This document shows, in pieces, positions 12,858 through 23,982 of a stretch of DNA of 64,000 bases. Origin of the DNA: Desmodesmus armatus (lineage: Eukaryota > Chlorophyta > Chlorophyceae > Sphaeropleales > Scenedesmaceae); the NCBI GenBank assembly GCA_007449985.2, contig VIIQ02000024.1, positions 62,001-126,000 of the forward strand, in the 5' to 3' direction. Made by a program: the position numbers and the translations under genes. The notes under the pieces are model-generated. The model made no database searches. It had not been told where the DNA came from and worked only from the letters and a program-made list of their open reading frames with translations. Position 1 is the first letter of the stretch. The number at the start of each line of letters is the position of its first letter.

Positions 12858-13274
12858 TTTCATGCAGGGCCATTTGCTCCACCTGCCGTTGATGCACTCT
12901 CCGGTTTGCTGTCCTAGTTGGACTGTGTCAGTGTGCCGCTTAGATTGCTTGCATGTGGCTTGCATGTCTATACACATGTATTCTCCGTGCCTAACTCACC
13001 CACCACCCCCTTTGTTTGTGTGTTGGTGCAGGTTGCTGACCTTGACGACCCTGTTGAGGATGAGAAGGGCTTCATCTATGAGCGCAAGGCCATAGTTGCA
13101 GCCTTGCAGCATGAGCAGCGTGCCCACCGCATGAACTGGATCGAGTGCCCGCTGCCTGGAGTGGCCCATGCAGTGATGCTGCACCAGCTGAAGCCAGTCA
13201 ACAAGAGGCGGCTGCAGCTGCAGGCTATGAGGAGCAAGCAGACGCAGCCAGAGCGCCGTGGAGTGGTGTTGTGA
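11200..13274 (+). CDS. NSE2: NSE2/MMS21 SUMO E3 ligase of the SMC5/6 complex, with a non-canonical SP-RING
   Basis: Exons 11200-11301, 11383-11454, 11618-11787, 12106-12265 and 13032-13274 join in phase to 248 residues, the same size as human NSMCE2 (247). The N-terminal part is helical and acidic, fitting the coiled coil that docks on SMC5; DFEEDMQVYMQQ precedes the usual linker. The C-terminal domain starts CPYTLKDV and continues DDPVEDEKGFIYERKAIV and ECPLPGVAH. Canonical SP-RINGs have C-x-H after the DPV strand and CPxxGC later. Here the first pair reads KGF and the last Cys is Val, so three of four zinc ligands are missing. The DPV...G..YER.AI pattern instead resembles a U-box, which folds without zinc. 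The last intron (12266-13031) holds a poly-C/CA tract near 12829. Whether it retains ligase activity is unknown. Confidence 0.85.
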
Positions 13275-13462
13275 GGGGTGATAGCGATTGGCTTGAATGG
13301 TTGGATGTGGAAATTTGCTGTATCATGCCGATACCCAGTCGTGGCGGTGAAACCGCGTTCATGCACAGCGATCCATGAACTTGTAAGTGTCACTGCGCAA
13401 GTATACAGAGCTGAAGAGAGCTGATGTTGCACATTTGGTTTTGACAGAGTATCAGGCTCAAC

Positions 13463-15707
13463 ATGGACAGCTGCGTCAGATGCTTGCGAGATGGCGGGGG
13501 CGATGCAGCAGCAGCAAGTGCTGTGCTGCTGTTGGACGAGGTTGAAGGCTGTGCAGGCGGGGACGCCGTCCTGGAGCAGGTACACTGCAGCAACAAAGTC
13601 AATCCCCTGCACTGGCAAAGCTTGAGCATACGGACAGCAGCATGATGCCAAGTGTTGATTTGTTGCTGCAGCTGCTGCTAGACACTGGCAAGGCGATCAG
13701 CGAAGGGCGCAGCAGGGCACAGCTGCTGCACGCCGTGGCTATCGACAAGCCACCATCAGAACTCAGGGATCTAGGGGCCTCGTCTGTCACAGACTGCTTC
13801 ACAGACCCCTGTGGTTGGCTGTCCACCAGCACACCTACAGGGAACACAGCTACAGGAGCTGAAACAGCAGCAGGAGCTGCATCAGGAGCAGAAGCAGCCA
13901 ATGAAGATGCAGGCAGCGTACAGTGGACGGACCTGCAGCTCTTGCGTCAGCTGTTGCAGCCTGGAGCAATACCTGCCTTGGCGGCAGGCGGCAGCTGCTG
14001 CTTGGTGCTTGCCGGGCTGAGTACCTTGCTGCTGCGACACCCACCCATGCAGGTGCGTCACTTCTTGTACTGCAGCAGCGTGTTGCTACAGCCTGAACCT
14101 ATTAGCTGGTGGACAGCAGCTGTAGTCACTCTCGCATGTACTGTACTTTCTGTGCCTCTCAGGCCCGATTGTGGCTGCTGCCCTATTGGTTCCTTGCAGT
14201 GGCGCTAGTACAGTACGACATGCCTGCCTGTGGCTTGACCTTACACACGGTGCTGCACAGGACGCATCAACAGGCCTGCTAGCTTGGGGCTGGTTCAAAA
14301 GTCTCACTGTATCTGCCGCCAGTGGTTGATTGTGCCCTTGCAGGTCCTGCAGCTGCTGCATCAGCTCAAGGCCTGTGCTCACGTCTGCAGCATGCTCCTG
14401 CCAGTCCACCAGGTAAGAGTTAGACGTTCGGATGCATGGCTGGGGTAGGCAGCGCCTGTGCAGTTACAAGCTGATGTTCCCTTGTTGTTGTGCCACAACA
14501 GTGTGCCTCTAGGTTCTAGGTGCTGTGTGTGCTGCATCCTGCAGAGTGTGGAACCCTGCACCACTGCTTCCAACAACAGAACACCGTCTGCCCCAACAGT
14601 CAGCAAGGGTCCATTCAGATCAGACCCAATCGTCACAACCAGGCACAGTGGGTACTGACTCATGCCCTTAACTGTGAGGCAGCAACAGCCAGCTCCCCCA
14701 CGTAAAGGTCTCGCTCCTGCCCCTCTGTGCCAAGGAAGGGTTCTTTAGAGATCTCTGCCAAACTTCAACCATCCCTGCCTGTTGCCGCTGCATTGCACAG
14801 GACTTGCACACACCCCAGGTGCTCTCAGCCCTGCAGTCCCTATCCACGGCCTCCCTGCAGCTCCAGGCAGTCCCACCACTACAGCAGCAGCTCATCAGCC
14901 AAGCCACAGGCCACAGCTGCCATGGCCAACTCACATTCAGTAGCAAACGAGCTAGGCTGGGCCGGCTTAGGGTTGACGAGCAGCTGTTCCGGCTGCTGCC
15001 TTCCGGTGGGGTTGAGGTCTTTGCTGCACCCCAGGGTGTAGTGCTGGATGCACGAACCTTGGTGCAGTCGGCGCTCGGCCAGCAGCAGCAGCAGCTGCAG
15101 CAGATGCAGGCAGCGGGGGCAGGTGATAAGCAGCAGCAGGATGCGCCTGGTGCTGCTGGTGGGGCTGGTTCAGCTGCCGACGGGCAGCTGGGGAAGATGC
15201 TGGCCAGCAGCATGCGTCTTGAGATTTCTGAGCAGGTGCGTTGGAGTTTTATTTTTTACGTTTGCATGTTCATCTGCTCATCAAGGCCACATATTACTAG
15301 CCAGGATGCACTAAGGCATGTCTTGTTCAAGCTTGAAGCTGGTGATGGTGCAGGCAGCTGTTGTGCTGCCACAACAGGCCTTGCTTTGTTGCCTGCAGAC
15401 AACACCCACTTCGGTGCAGCTGTGCATCGGCAGCCCCAGCAGCGCCAGCAAGCATTGACTGCACTTGCCTTTCAATGGCTGTGCAGGATGCCTGTTGACA
15501 CACGCCCTGGTTGAGGGTGATTTCTGTGCCAGAGCTGCCGGGTGGCTGAGTGGCGGGATTTGTGCATTGCTTTTACTGCCGATCTTGTAGCTCAACTTTC
15601 ACATCCGTCCCGCCGGTGTGATTCAGTTTCAGCAGAGGGGCAGCACAAACATCCTTCTTCCCATACTGCCTATCAGCATATTGAGCTTGTTCTGAAATGG
15701 GTGGGTA

Positions 15708-15798
<91 letters not shown>

Positions 15799-16019
15799 AG
15801 GAGCGTGCCGCCAAGGCTGCTGTTCAGCTGCCGTACGTGCACCAAGGCGCTGGCAAGGCGTATGCGTCAGGTGATGCGCGTCAGTACCTGCCCCCTGCAG
15901 CTGGTGGCTATGGGCCAGGTGTTGAGGCGCCAGCCAAGCTGGGGCACATACTGTATGTGAGGGACAGTGAGGAGGAACATGACAGTGATGAAGACCCTGA
16001 CGATGATCTGGATGTGTGA
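13463..16019 (+). CDS. ELP5: Elongator complex subunit 5 (ELP5/IKI1)
   Basis: A RecA-like subunit of the Elongator ELP4-5-6 ring, needed for wobble-uridine modification of tRNAs. Exons: 13463-14052, 14344-14412, 14801-15235 and 15801-16019, about 437 residues. The start CVRCLRDGG matches plant ELP5, VTDCFTDPCGW matches the conserved DCYTDPLGW block, and the end GHILYVRDSEEE...DSDEDPDDDLDV is the diagnostic acidic ELP5 tail. Exon 1 changes reading frame near 13579; one extra G in the AGG there gives a continuous, well-matching frame, whereas an intron would be only about 41 bases. The last intron ends in a long CTG repeat that serves as the acceptor tract. AG at 14543-14544 could start another exon but is not needed, since 14412 joins 14801 in phase. 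Confidence 0.9.
15711..15798 (+). repeat. (CTG)n repeat of about 29 units at a splice acceptor
   Basis: An uninterrupted CTG/CAG triplet tract runs directly into the CAG acceptor of the last ELP5 intron. In the transcript it is CUG. It supplies the pyrimidines in place of a normal polypyrimidine tract. Confidence 0.95.
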
Positions 16020-16738
16020 TGGGGAATGAAATGTGTGATGTGCAGTTGAATGGTTGAGCCACCTTCGATGGTGCTAGGTGTATCAGGAAGTGTGGGATGC
16101 AATCCAATGTGTGAGGCGCATCCAGAAGTATGAGATGGTGGCATTTGAGCGGGACAGGGCTGCTGTGTGGGGTCACAACAGGTTGTTATGCTGGTGGTGT
16201 TTGGGTTTAGGCACCTTGGGCTGCGCCGGGGTGCCTCTTTGTGTGTGCACACTTGTCACCATGAGCAAGTGCCTCCGCTGTGTGTGGTGGCAAATACCCT
16301 GCAATGAGGGCCAAGCTCACCTTGTCCGTCAGCGTGGGTCCTTGTGCCGCAAATAACTTCCTTTCATGCAAGTGGAAGTCACTTCAAACAACTTGTCCTC
16401 TACCAGGCACCACCTGCACGTGTGCTTTGTTGTACAAGTTGGGGTGCAGTGGATGGGTGCTGGGCGGGACCAGTGAGCTGAGCAAATGTGGCCACGTAGC
16501 CCAATTCCTGCATCCACTAGTTGAATCATTCATGCTTCATGCATCGTCTAATGTGCAAGCTACAGCTGTCAAGGTCGGTAGCTGCTTCGCATCTGTTGTC
16601 TCCGGGAGGCAGACAGTCATCCACTTGCCTTGAACAATTCAATCGACAGGCTTTTGAAAGCTTTGAGCTTTGCAGCAACCACAAAACAGCATTCTGCTGT
16701 TGCCACATTTCAGTGATGGCGCGAGAGCTATTGGCGCC
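16020..16738. other. Intergenic between ELP5 and the papain-family gene
   Basis: No coding signal was recognised. It should hold the ELP5 3'-UTR and the promoter of the next gene. Confidence 0.4.
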
Positions 16739-19700
16739 ATGATCAGGCTACGACCAGCTGCTGCTGCAACTGTTTTACTAGTAGCTGGAGCATTATTCTT
16801 TGCTCCGTTGCTGCTGGTGTCTGACAACATCGTGTCAGTTGGAGGCAGCGGACAGTATGAGCAGCAAGCTGAGTCCTTGCAGCACGGCTTACGAAGGCTG
16901 CAGCAAAATGACTTTTCAAGCAGCACGATACCGCCAAAGTTCACGCAGCTGGATCGTGCAGCAGAAACGCAGCGCATCTACCGCAGTGTTGCTGAGGAAA
17001 GGTGGGAGCAGCAGTGAGCCAGGCTGGAGCATGGTGTGGACAGCGATTGCTGTTGTATGTGTTGCGTAGATGGATGATGTTTACAGCCTGAAAGGATATT
17101 GCAGCTATTTATGCATGCTGCATGCAGTCAGCATGCATGCTGTTGACTGCAGCTGCTCCAGTGACCCAGCAGCTGCAGTGCTGGCAGGCAGAGTTAGTAG
17201 ACTGTCTAACCGTAGCTTGCAACTCATTGCTCTTATGGCAGTTTCTAATAAGCTGACTGCTTGCTTGCACTCTGGCGACTCTGGCACTGCAGGAACGCCA
17301 CAGCAAAGGCCCTAGCAGACCAGTCAGCAGCATGGACGGCCTGGCTAGGGAAATACAACATCACCTACAGCTCAAAAGCAGATGCTGATTACAGGCGCGG
17401 CATTTGGAGCAGCAACTTGGAGCGAGCCAACCAGCTCAACCTGTTGGTGGGGCCTGAAGTGGCGGTGAGCAGTATGCTGGAGGTGCTGTTGTGCTGGCTT
17501 GTGGTGTGTGGGGGCCCTCAGAGGGCAGTCAGGACTGAGCTTGGTCCGGTGGTTGGAGCAGCAGAAGGGGTGGTAGCAAGCGGCACGGTGCATCTGGGAC
17601 CCTCAGCTGAAGGAGCGTGTATGAGCGCCTGCGACGTGCTCAAAATGATGCATGAAGCCAGCAGTTGAGGATACTATCCTCAGTGACTGAGCAGCACCTG
17701 TGTTGGCTTGGGGTGCTGCCGATGCGCCTTGTGGTGGCATCAACGGAAACACTGTGGGGGCAAACTCTCAAAAAGTGGTATGCTGCAACTGCAAGCCTCA
17801 GCTGGAAGGGGTGTGAGGGGTGTCCTTTAGTGGTGGCTGCACGGAAGGCTGAGGGGCACAGCAGACCATCCGCAATTGTGTCACGTGCAGTGGGGCCATG
17901 CCATGGATACTGCTGTGTCATCCAGCCCAGGCCATCCGTCAGTGAGGCAGTAGCATGCAGGTCACTTTGACACCTACAGTGGTGTGTGTGTGTGGGGGGG
18001 GGGGGAGCTGATTTGCAGCTTTGCCTGCATGCAGTGGCTGGCAGACTTCGCTAGCACACTCAGGAGGCTGAGTGCACACATCGCCGTCGCATGCCCATTG
18101 GCATGAAGCTATCTATGGGTCACTGACCAGATGGCCTCGGCTGTTGCTAGTGTCCTGCTCCTGCTCATCGAGGTTTCTGGTGTGCTGTACATGTTGTTGC
18201 TGCTGCCTTTGTACCCGCAGTTTGGCCTCAACCGCTTCTCAGCCCTCACCACTGAAGAGTTCCTGCAGCAGTACACAGGTGAGATGTCACTGTTGGTGTG
18301 TGCTTTGAGCGCTCCAGCCTTAGGGTTTGCAAGGCGTCACTGGTACTGTGTTTCAGCGGTAGACAAGCCAACGCCTGCAGCAGTAGACCAAGGATCCACT
18401 ATTAAGACCGCTGTGCTGCCTTGATGTCATGTGCCACCTGACAGACACAGTATGCCTTTGCTGCTTTCATTTGTGGAGAGTGTAGCAGTAGCACACTACT
18501 TTGCACACAGCTCCTCGGATACAAGCATACACATACTATGGTAGTACCACACTATCTGTCAACCAGTGTGTGTGCGTCACTGCTTCCCTACAGGTGATGC
18601 CCAGAGGGACTCTGGCCTCACCGTCAGCCCAGATGACCCTCAGATGCTAGACTCCCTGGTGGCCCCCTCCCTCGCCAACCTCACTGCGGGGACATTCCTC
18701 ACCCCCAAGGAGCACAACGACACCACAGCAGTACCAGGCAACGCAACCAACACCACAGCACCAGGGGCACTCCCTGGCCTCACCCCAGGTTTGCCCCCCC
18801 AACCAGGGGGTCCCATCACACCAGGGGCCCCATGCAACCACCAAACACCTGGCCAGAGGGCCCCAACACAGGGACACCAGGCGTGCCTGGCCCTTCGTCT
18901 TCGGAGGACCAGGAGGTGTGGTCACACCCCCTATCATTGGGCCCCCGGGGGGGCCAGGGGTTGTGGTACCCCCCTCAAATCCTGGTGGCAACACCCCAGG
19001 CACAGTGGTACCCCCCGGGGGCCCTGGGGGCACCCCAAACCAACCGCCAGGGTCAATTCTACCTCCTGGAGTGGTACCTCCTGGGACCCAACAACCCCCT
19101 GGTGCTGTGACACCAGGAGTCCCGGCGGGTCCTGGTGCACCTGCCCCCCAGGGACCCCTCCCATCATCCGGCCACCCGGCCCACCAGGAAGTATACCCAC
19201 AAACCCGCTGACGCCACCTGGTACCCCCCCACCCCCACCTGGCACACCTCTTGCCCCTCCCCCAGGGGCCCTGGTGTGCCCCCAACCCCTGGGGCATCAC
19301 CACCCCCACCTGGCTTACCTCCTGGCGTCACTCCGCCCATTGTGAGGCCACAAGAGGTATCTGCTGCCCCACTCAGGCGCAGGCAGCTGCTGGAGGTGCA
19401 GCTGCAGCAGCTGCTCATGCAGCAGCAGCAGCAGACGGCTGAGCATGTCCGTCAGCAGGACACAGGAGGTCAGGCAGCTGTGCTCCTGCCGGATGCAGGG
19501 GACCTCGGCCAGCAGTATAGCTGGGCGCAGCAGCAGCAAGAGGGTTTAAAGGGCAAGCAGCAGGTGCAGCACGAGCAGCAGCTGGGGCATGGGTACCTCC
19601 TTGTGCTGAAGGCTATGGCAGCAGCAGTGAAGCAGGCATGGCAGGCATGGGGTATGCTGCTGGGAACACTAGGGGACTCCAGCTGGGAGTCTCGCCGTGG

Positions 19701-19839
19701 ACATGGAGCGATGGGTGACAGCAGCGATGCTGCAGTAGGGAGCACCCCTCCCTGGCTGCAAGATGAGCAGGAGGCGAGCGAGGGCGAGCATGGTGTGCTG
19801 CCAGCCTTTGAAGCAGGGGGCTACTATGGTGACCTCTAC

Positions 19840-19873
<34 letters not shown>

Positions 19874-20889
19874 GTAGCAGCAGCAGTGGGCGGGTGCTGC
19901 AGCAGGCGTTCACACAGGCCAACTTGGCCTGTTCCAAGCAGCTCCCCTGGCTGTTTGGCAGGGACCGCCCGATGATGTCTGTTGACTGGCTGCGGCAGGG
20001 TGTGGTGCCAGCTGGGGTCAGGGAGCAGAGCAACTGCAGCAACAGCTTTGCATTCGTGACTGCTGCGCTGGCAGAGAGCACGATGGCGCTGCTTGGGTAC
20101 ACAGGCAGCGTGAAACGCATCTCCGAGGCGCAGCTGATGGCCTGCATGCCGCAGACCAGTTGCAGCCGCGGTGCGACGGTACACGTCCTGCTGAACAGCC
20201 TGGCTTGCAACGGTTTTGCAGCAGCAGGGTCAGGGCAGAACGCCTTCCCTGTCAAGGAGTCCTGGAAGGCAGTTGAGAAGCCGAGTACCTGTGATGCCGG
20301 GGATTTCAACCCCGTGGAAACCGGCATCACTGGGTGGTCATTTGTCCCGCCCAGCGAGCTGGCGTTCTCGCAGGCGCTCAGCCGAACGCCGATCAAGGTG
20401 TCGGTCGACGCGACGATGCTGCAAAGCTACCGTGCAGGGTTCATCGGCTGCAATGTGAGGTCTAGCATCGCCAACCACGCGCTGCTTGCGGTGGGGTACA
20501 GTGAGCGCGTTCGCGCGACTGAGCTGCCGGGGTCTGACGGCGGTGGGCAGCGCAACTTCACGTTCTTCACAGGCGGCAGCTATTGGATGCTTCGCAACAG
20601 CTGGGGCACGCAGGGCAGCGTGGATGGCTACGTTTATGTAGCCAAGGGCTGCGGGGCTGGCAACACAGCTCCCTTGGGCCTGCTTGCCAACAGGGGAGTC
20701 ATGCCCTTCTTCAATGCGTCTCAGACCTATGGAGTGGGGCGGCTGCAGTGCTATTTCCCTGGTGAAGATCCAGACCCTGGCTGCGATAAGAGCCTGTTGC
20801 TGAATCTGTCTTCTTTTTGTGCCAGGGTGCCGGATTACCTGCCTCTCAAATCAAAGACCAACTGCAGCTGTTCCTGCATCCCTGCTTGA
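16739..20889 (+). CDS. Papain-family (C1A) protein with Ser at the catalytic Cys position and a collagen-like linker
   Basis: Exons 16739-17001, 17293-17464, 18221-18278 and 18594-20889 encode about 930 residues. The protein starts with a signal/anchor helix (TVLLVAGALFFAPLLLV). An I29-type prodomain follows (WTAWLGKYNITYSS, IWSSNLERANQLN, FGLNRFSALTTEEF). Next comes a Pro/Gly-rich collagen-like region (18700-19350), a Gln/Ser-rich segment with poly-Ser at 19834-19890, then the peptidase domain. Papain's QGxCGSCWAF reads QSNCSNSFAF, so the nucleophile Cys25 is Ser (20044-20046). The His (NHALLAVGY, 20476-20478) and Asn (RNSWG, 20596-20598) are kept. Ser at this position is known in silicateins and Plasmodium SERA proteins. 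A Cys-rich tail ends NCSCSCIPA. The collagen-like region changes frame four times (about 18825, 18890, 19146, 19260), each repaired by one added base in a G/C run. Proteolytic activity cannot be assumed. Confidence 0.8.
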
Positions 20890-21320
20890 TGACAAGCTCG
20901 AGCTCTTGATAGGCTGCTGTGTGCAAGCCAGGTTGTGGATTTGTTCTGCCTGTTTGTGACTGCAGGCCTGTATCATAAGACGCGGCAAGGATATGGCTGC
21001 AAAATGCCATGCGCAACTGCTGAAATGGGGCTGCAACACGCCTCTGTCATTTGGCAAACCCCACTGTACTTTGTGAAACAGCCACTTGCTGCTCTAGTTC
21101 AAATGATGCTCCTTGAAGCTGCACCAGCAGCACATATGCTGAACATGTGCAGCTAGAGTTCTTCAAATCCAGCATTATAAGCCCTGAGTCATGCAGATGC
21201 TTGCACTTGCAGAGTGCACTGCCACAGTGTCAAATCACAGTGCCGCAATATTGCACCGGGCTGGGTTTGCCACTGAGTTACACTGGATTACACTTCGAGG
21301 GTGCACCACACATACACAGC
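20890..21320. other. Convergent intergenic region
   Basis: It lies between the plus-strand papain-like gene and the minus-strand TPR gene and should contain both 3' ends. No other feature is seen. Confidence 0.4.
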
Positions 21321-23417
21321 CTAGTACTTTGGAAAAGCGTACTCCAAGCCGAGAAAGAAGAGGGCCGTGCCTAGCCCCACTGCAGCCAGAATGACCAGCA
21401 GCACCCGTTTGATGATAGCTGCAGCAGCAGGCAGGCAGACGGCAGCAGCAGCACCGGGCACAAGGCTATCAGTCAGCACCCAAGCCATCTGAATAGCCGG
21501 CACGGCTGTGAAGTGATTGGAGACCAGCATCCCTGTTGTACTTGCTATAAGCAGGCCTGCCTCACACTTGCCAATGCTACTGAAACAAAACCAAATCTTG
21601 GTCTTAATCTCAAAATCTTGACACCAAGCGTTTGGCGCTGTGTGCTAGCAAACAGTCGACTGCGTTGGCCTACAGTGGTCAGGGTGTTTCTAAGCACATT
21701 AGCAGGTCTCACAAAAGACAGCACAAACTGTTCAACACCCATGCAGCAGCCGTGCACAATGCACCCACCCCCCCAGCCCCTCCCTGCCCCCTGAGGGTGG
21801 CGAGCCCTTGCCAAGCAACAAGTGCACACATGCATTCTTCTGGCTCTCTCTTCTGCCAACTCAAAGACTGAAGTTTGAACTGCAGCACCACCTTACGACT
21901 GATCGCTAGATGGATGCCGTCATGTTGACAAACCCCGCCCTGACTCCTGTTTCTCACCTCCTATGGAGGTGTCAACGCCCGCCGTGTCAGAGTCAGGCGT
22001 GCCCAGAATGCTGCCAAGGTCCTGATCCAAGGGGGACCCCCTGCTGCTGGCTTGGTCCTGGCCCTGCTGCCAAAGCTGCTGCTGCTGCTGCCGCTGCTAC
22101 TGCCACCCATCTTGATGCTTCTGCTGCGTGCTGACTGCGCCTGCTGTGCTGACTGGTTGAACCGCTTCAGCTGGATCAGTATCTGGCGGTAAGAGTGGAT
22201 GCGGCACGTGCAGGGTGCATTGAGACACGTGTTGCTGTCAGGGGTGTGATCTCCTATGTGCAATAGGTAAGGCCCAGAAGCCACGATTGTAAGGGCCCCT
22301 TGCAAGGGTCAGAGTGTAACTGTCCTTGCAGGTTGCAATCAACCGCAAACCCTGACGCACTCACTGCTGCAAATACCTGTCAGCAACACAGCATGGTCTA
22401 GCGCACCTGTGTTGATGCCACCACCTCCACTAGGTCGGGGTCTGACAGCGCCTGCTCAAAATCAAGCCCACACTTCAGGCCCTCTGCAGGCAGAAGATGC
22501 AGAAGTGGCGGGGCAGGACAGTCACAGCGGCGCAGCACCTGCATGTCAGCCTTTACCAGCGGCAATGCATCTCGACTAAGCTTGCAGAGGAACATGCCTT
22601 GCCTGTTCAGCTTTGCACTGTACTGCATTGTACTTCATTGCGTTGTGCGGTAGCGAGGGTGGCGGCTAGGGTCCCCAGCAGTCATAGGATGTGGGCGCTG
22701 GACCAGGGGGAGAACACATAAAGCAATGCGCCTGGCGTGCGGCATAGCCTGGCCGTTCCCTGTCATCTAGGCCTCCACCACCCCTGAGCTGCTGCTAGAG
22801 GTTCTGCAGGGACCACACAGCCAGGCTGGAGCTGCCTACTGGAGTAGCAGCCAGCATGGACACACATCATCAGGGTTCCAACCCCTTTCATACACCCCCC
22901 TCCCGTATTCCCCTGTTGAAGAGTATGTGTGCCAGCCTTACCTCGCAGTGTTATCTGCGCCAGCTCCACGTCCCCGAAGGTTGCGTGCACTGCTGTCTGG
23001 CCGTACAGTGCCTCCTGCTTCTGCCGGGTGGTCAGGTCGTCCTGCAGGCACAGCAGGGGTACCCGGAGGGGGGGGCTTCTGTGTGGCTGAAGCTGCGCTG
23101 CAAAAGTCACAATGGCTGGCAGGAGGGCTACTTGCTGACAGACGGCAACTTCTGTGTGTGTGGCTGAAGCTTTCCTGCAGGCAGCCCAGTTGCTGCCAAG
23201 GAAGCAGCTGCTGGTAGCCCACTGTAACACCCACTGTCACACGGTCGCACACTGCGGTTGTGACAGGGGCAGGCTGTGTACGAGTGAGGTATGCATGTGT
23301 GTGTGTGTGTGTTCCCGCTGCTGGCACCTGTGCTAGGACATCTTCATACAGCTTCAGCGCGCCCATGAGGTCCTTCGCCGTGTATTTGTTCTTTGCCTGC
23401 TTCAACAGCTCAGCACA
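21321..23417 (-). CDS. TPR-like protein with C-terminal membrane helix, possibly REP27/LPA1-like; 5' exons not found
   Basis: Exons in transcript order: 23328-23417, 22942-23041, 22407-22483, 21958-22182 and 21321-21532 (stop at 21321), about 234 residues visible. The first exons give TPR-type helices (CAELLKQAKNKYTAKDL-GALKLYEDVL; KQEALYGQTAVHATFGDVELAQITL), then GLDFEQALSDPDLVEVV and ILIQLKRFN. The pattern of an acidic DPDL stretch after TPRs resembles the thylakoid TPR proteins REP27/LPA1. A Ser-rich linker leads to a membrane helix (RVLLVILAAVGLGTALFFL) near the C-terminus (LEYAFPKY). Exon 21958-22182 holds a frame change at 22031-22041 (GGGGGACCCCC on the plus strand). One added base gives the acidic stretch DQDLGSILGTPDSDT and also the phase needed for the last exon. 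The start, perhaps with a transit peptide near 23.9 kb, is unresolved. Photosystem assembly is only a suggestion. Confidence 0.6.
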
Positions 23418-23982
23418 CTGCAGCACACACAAACAGGAACAGCCGTGCAGACCGTTCAGACACTGCAGCTCACTGGTTTGTCTCTGCACATGATGCCAAC
23501 AGACTGCATCGTCGAACTTCTTGTGGGTGTGGTTGCTGTGTACGACTGCTTGCTTAGCCTCCTCCAGCCTGGCAGGACACCAGGTGGCGGCAGCTGGGAG
23601 ACGCTTGACACCATACTGGCCCAGTGGGTGTGATGGAAGTCAAACAATTTGGCGTACCTTTGCACTCCTGACGACCCAGCTCCTGTGTGTGCGCTGCCGC
23701 TGCAGCGGCACCCTCGGCCTGAGCTCCCAGCATTGTCCTGCATCCGCCAGGCACACCATAGAGTGGGGTCATGAGGCTGCTGGGGAGTGGAGCAGCATAA
23801 CAGTAGCAGTTATAGCGGTGCCGTACCCTTAGAAAACAATGGGCCAGGGCTCAGGTGCCGGTTTGGTGCATGTGCTGTGCATTTGTGAGAGGCTTGCATC
23901 TTGTGGGCAACAGAAAAAACAGAGGGCTCCAAGGCGAAACACGATAGATCTGGAGGTATGAAGGTGTGAACAGTCCAAAGGG

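Noticed and set aside
14545..14660. A possible extra ELP5 exon after AG 14543-14544
   Set aside because: It runs into a stop, and exon 14412 joins 14801 in phase with better match to ELP5.
15535..15600. A tRNA-like A box (TGGCTGAGTGG) in an ELP5 intron
   Set aside because: No matching B box (GGTTCGAnTCC) or cloverleaf follows within the expected distance.
15542..15874. Poly-Ala, poly-Gln, poly-Ser and poly-Leu frames over the CTG repeat
   Set aside because: Triplet repeats leave several frames open on both strands; this DNA is intronic.
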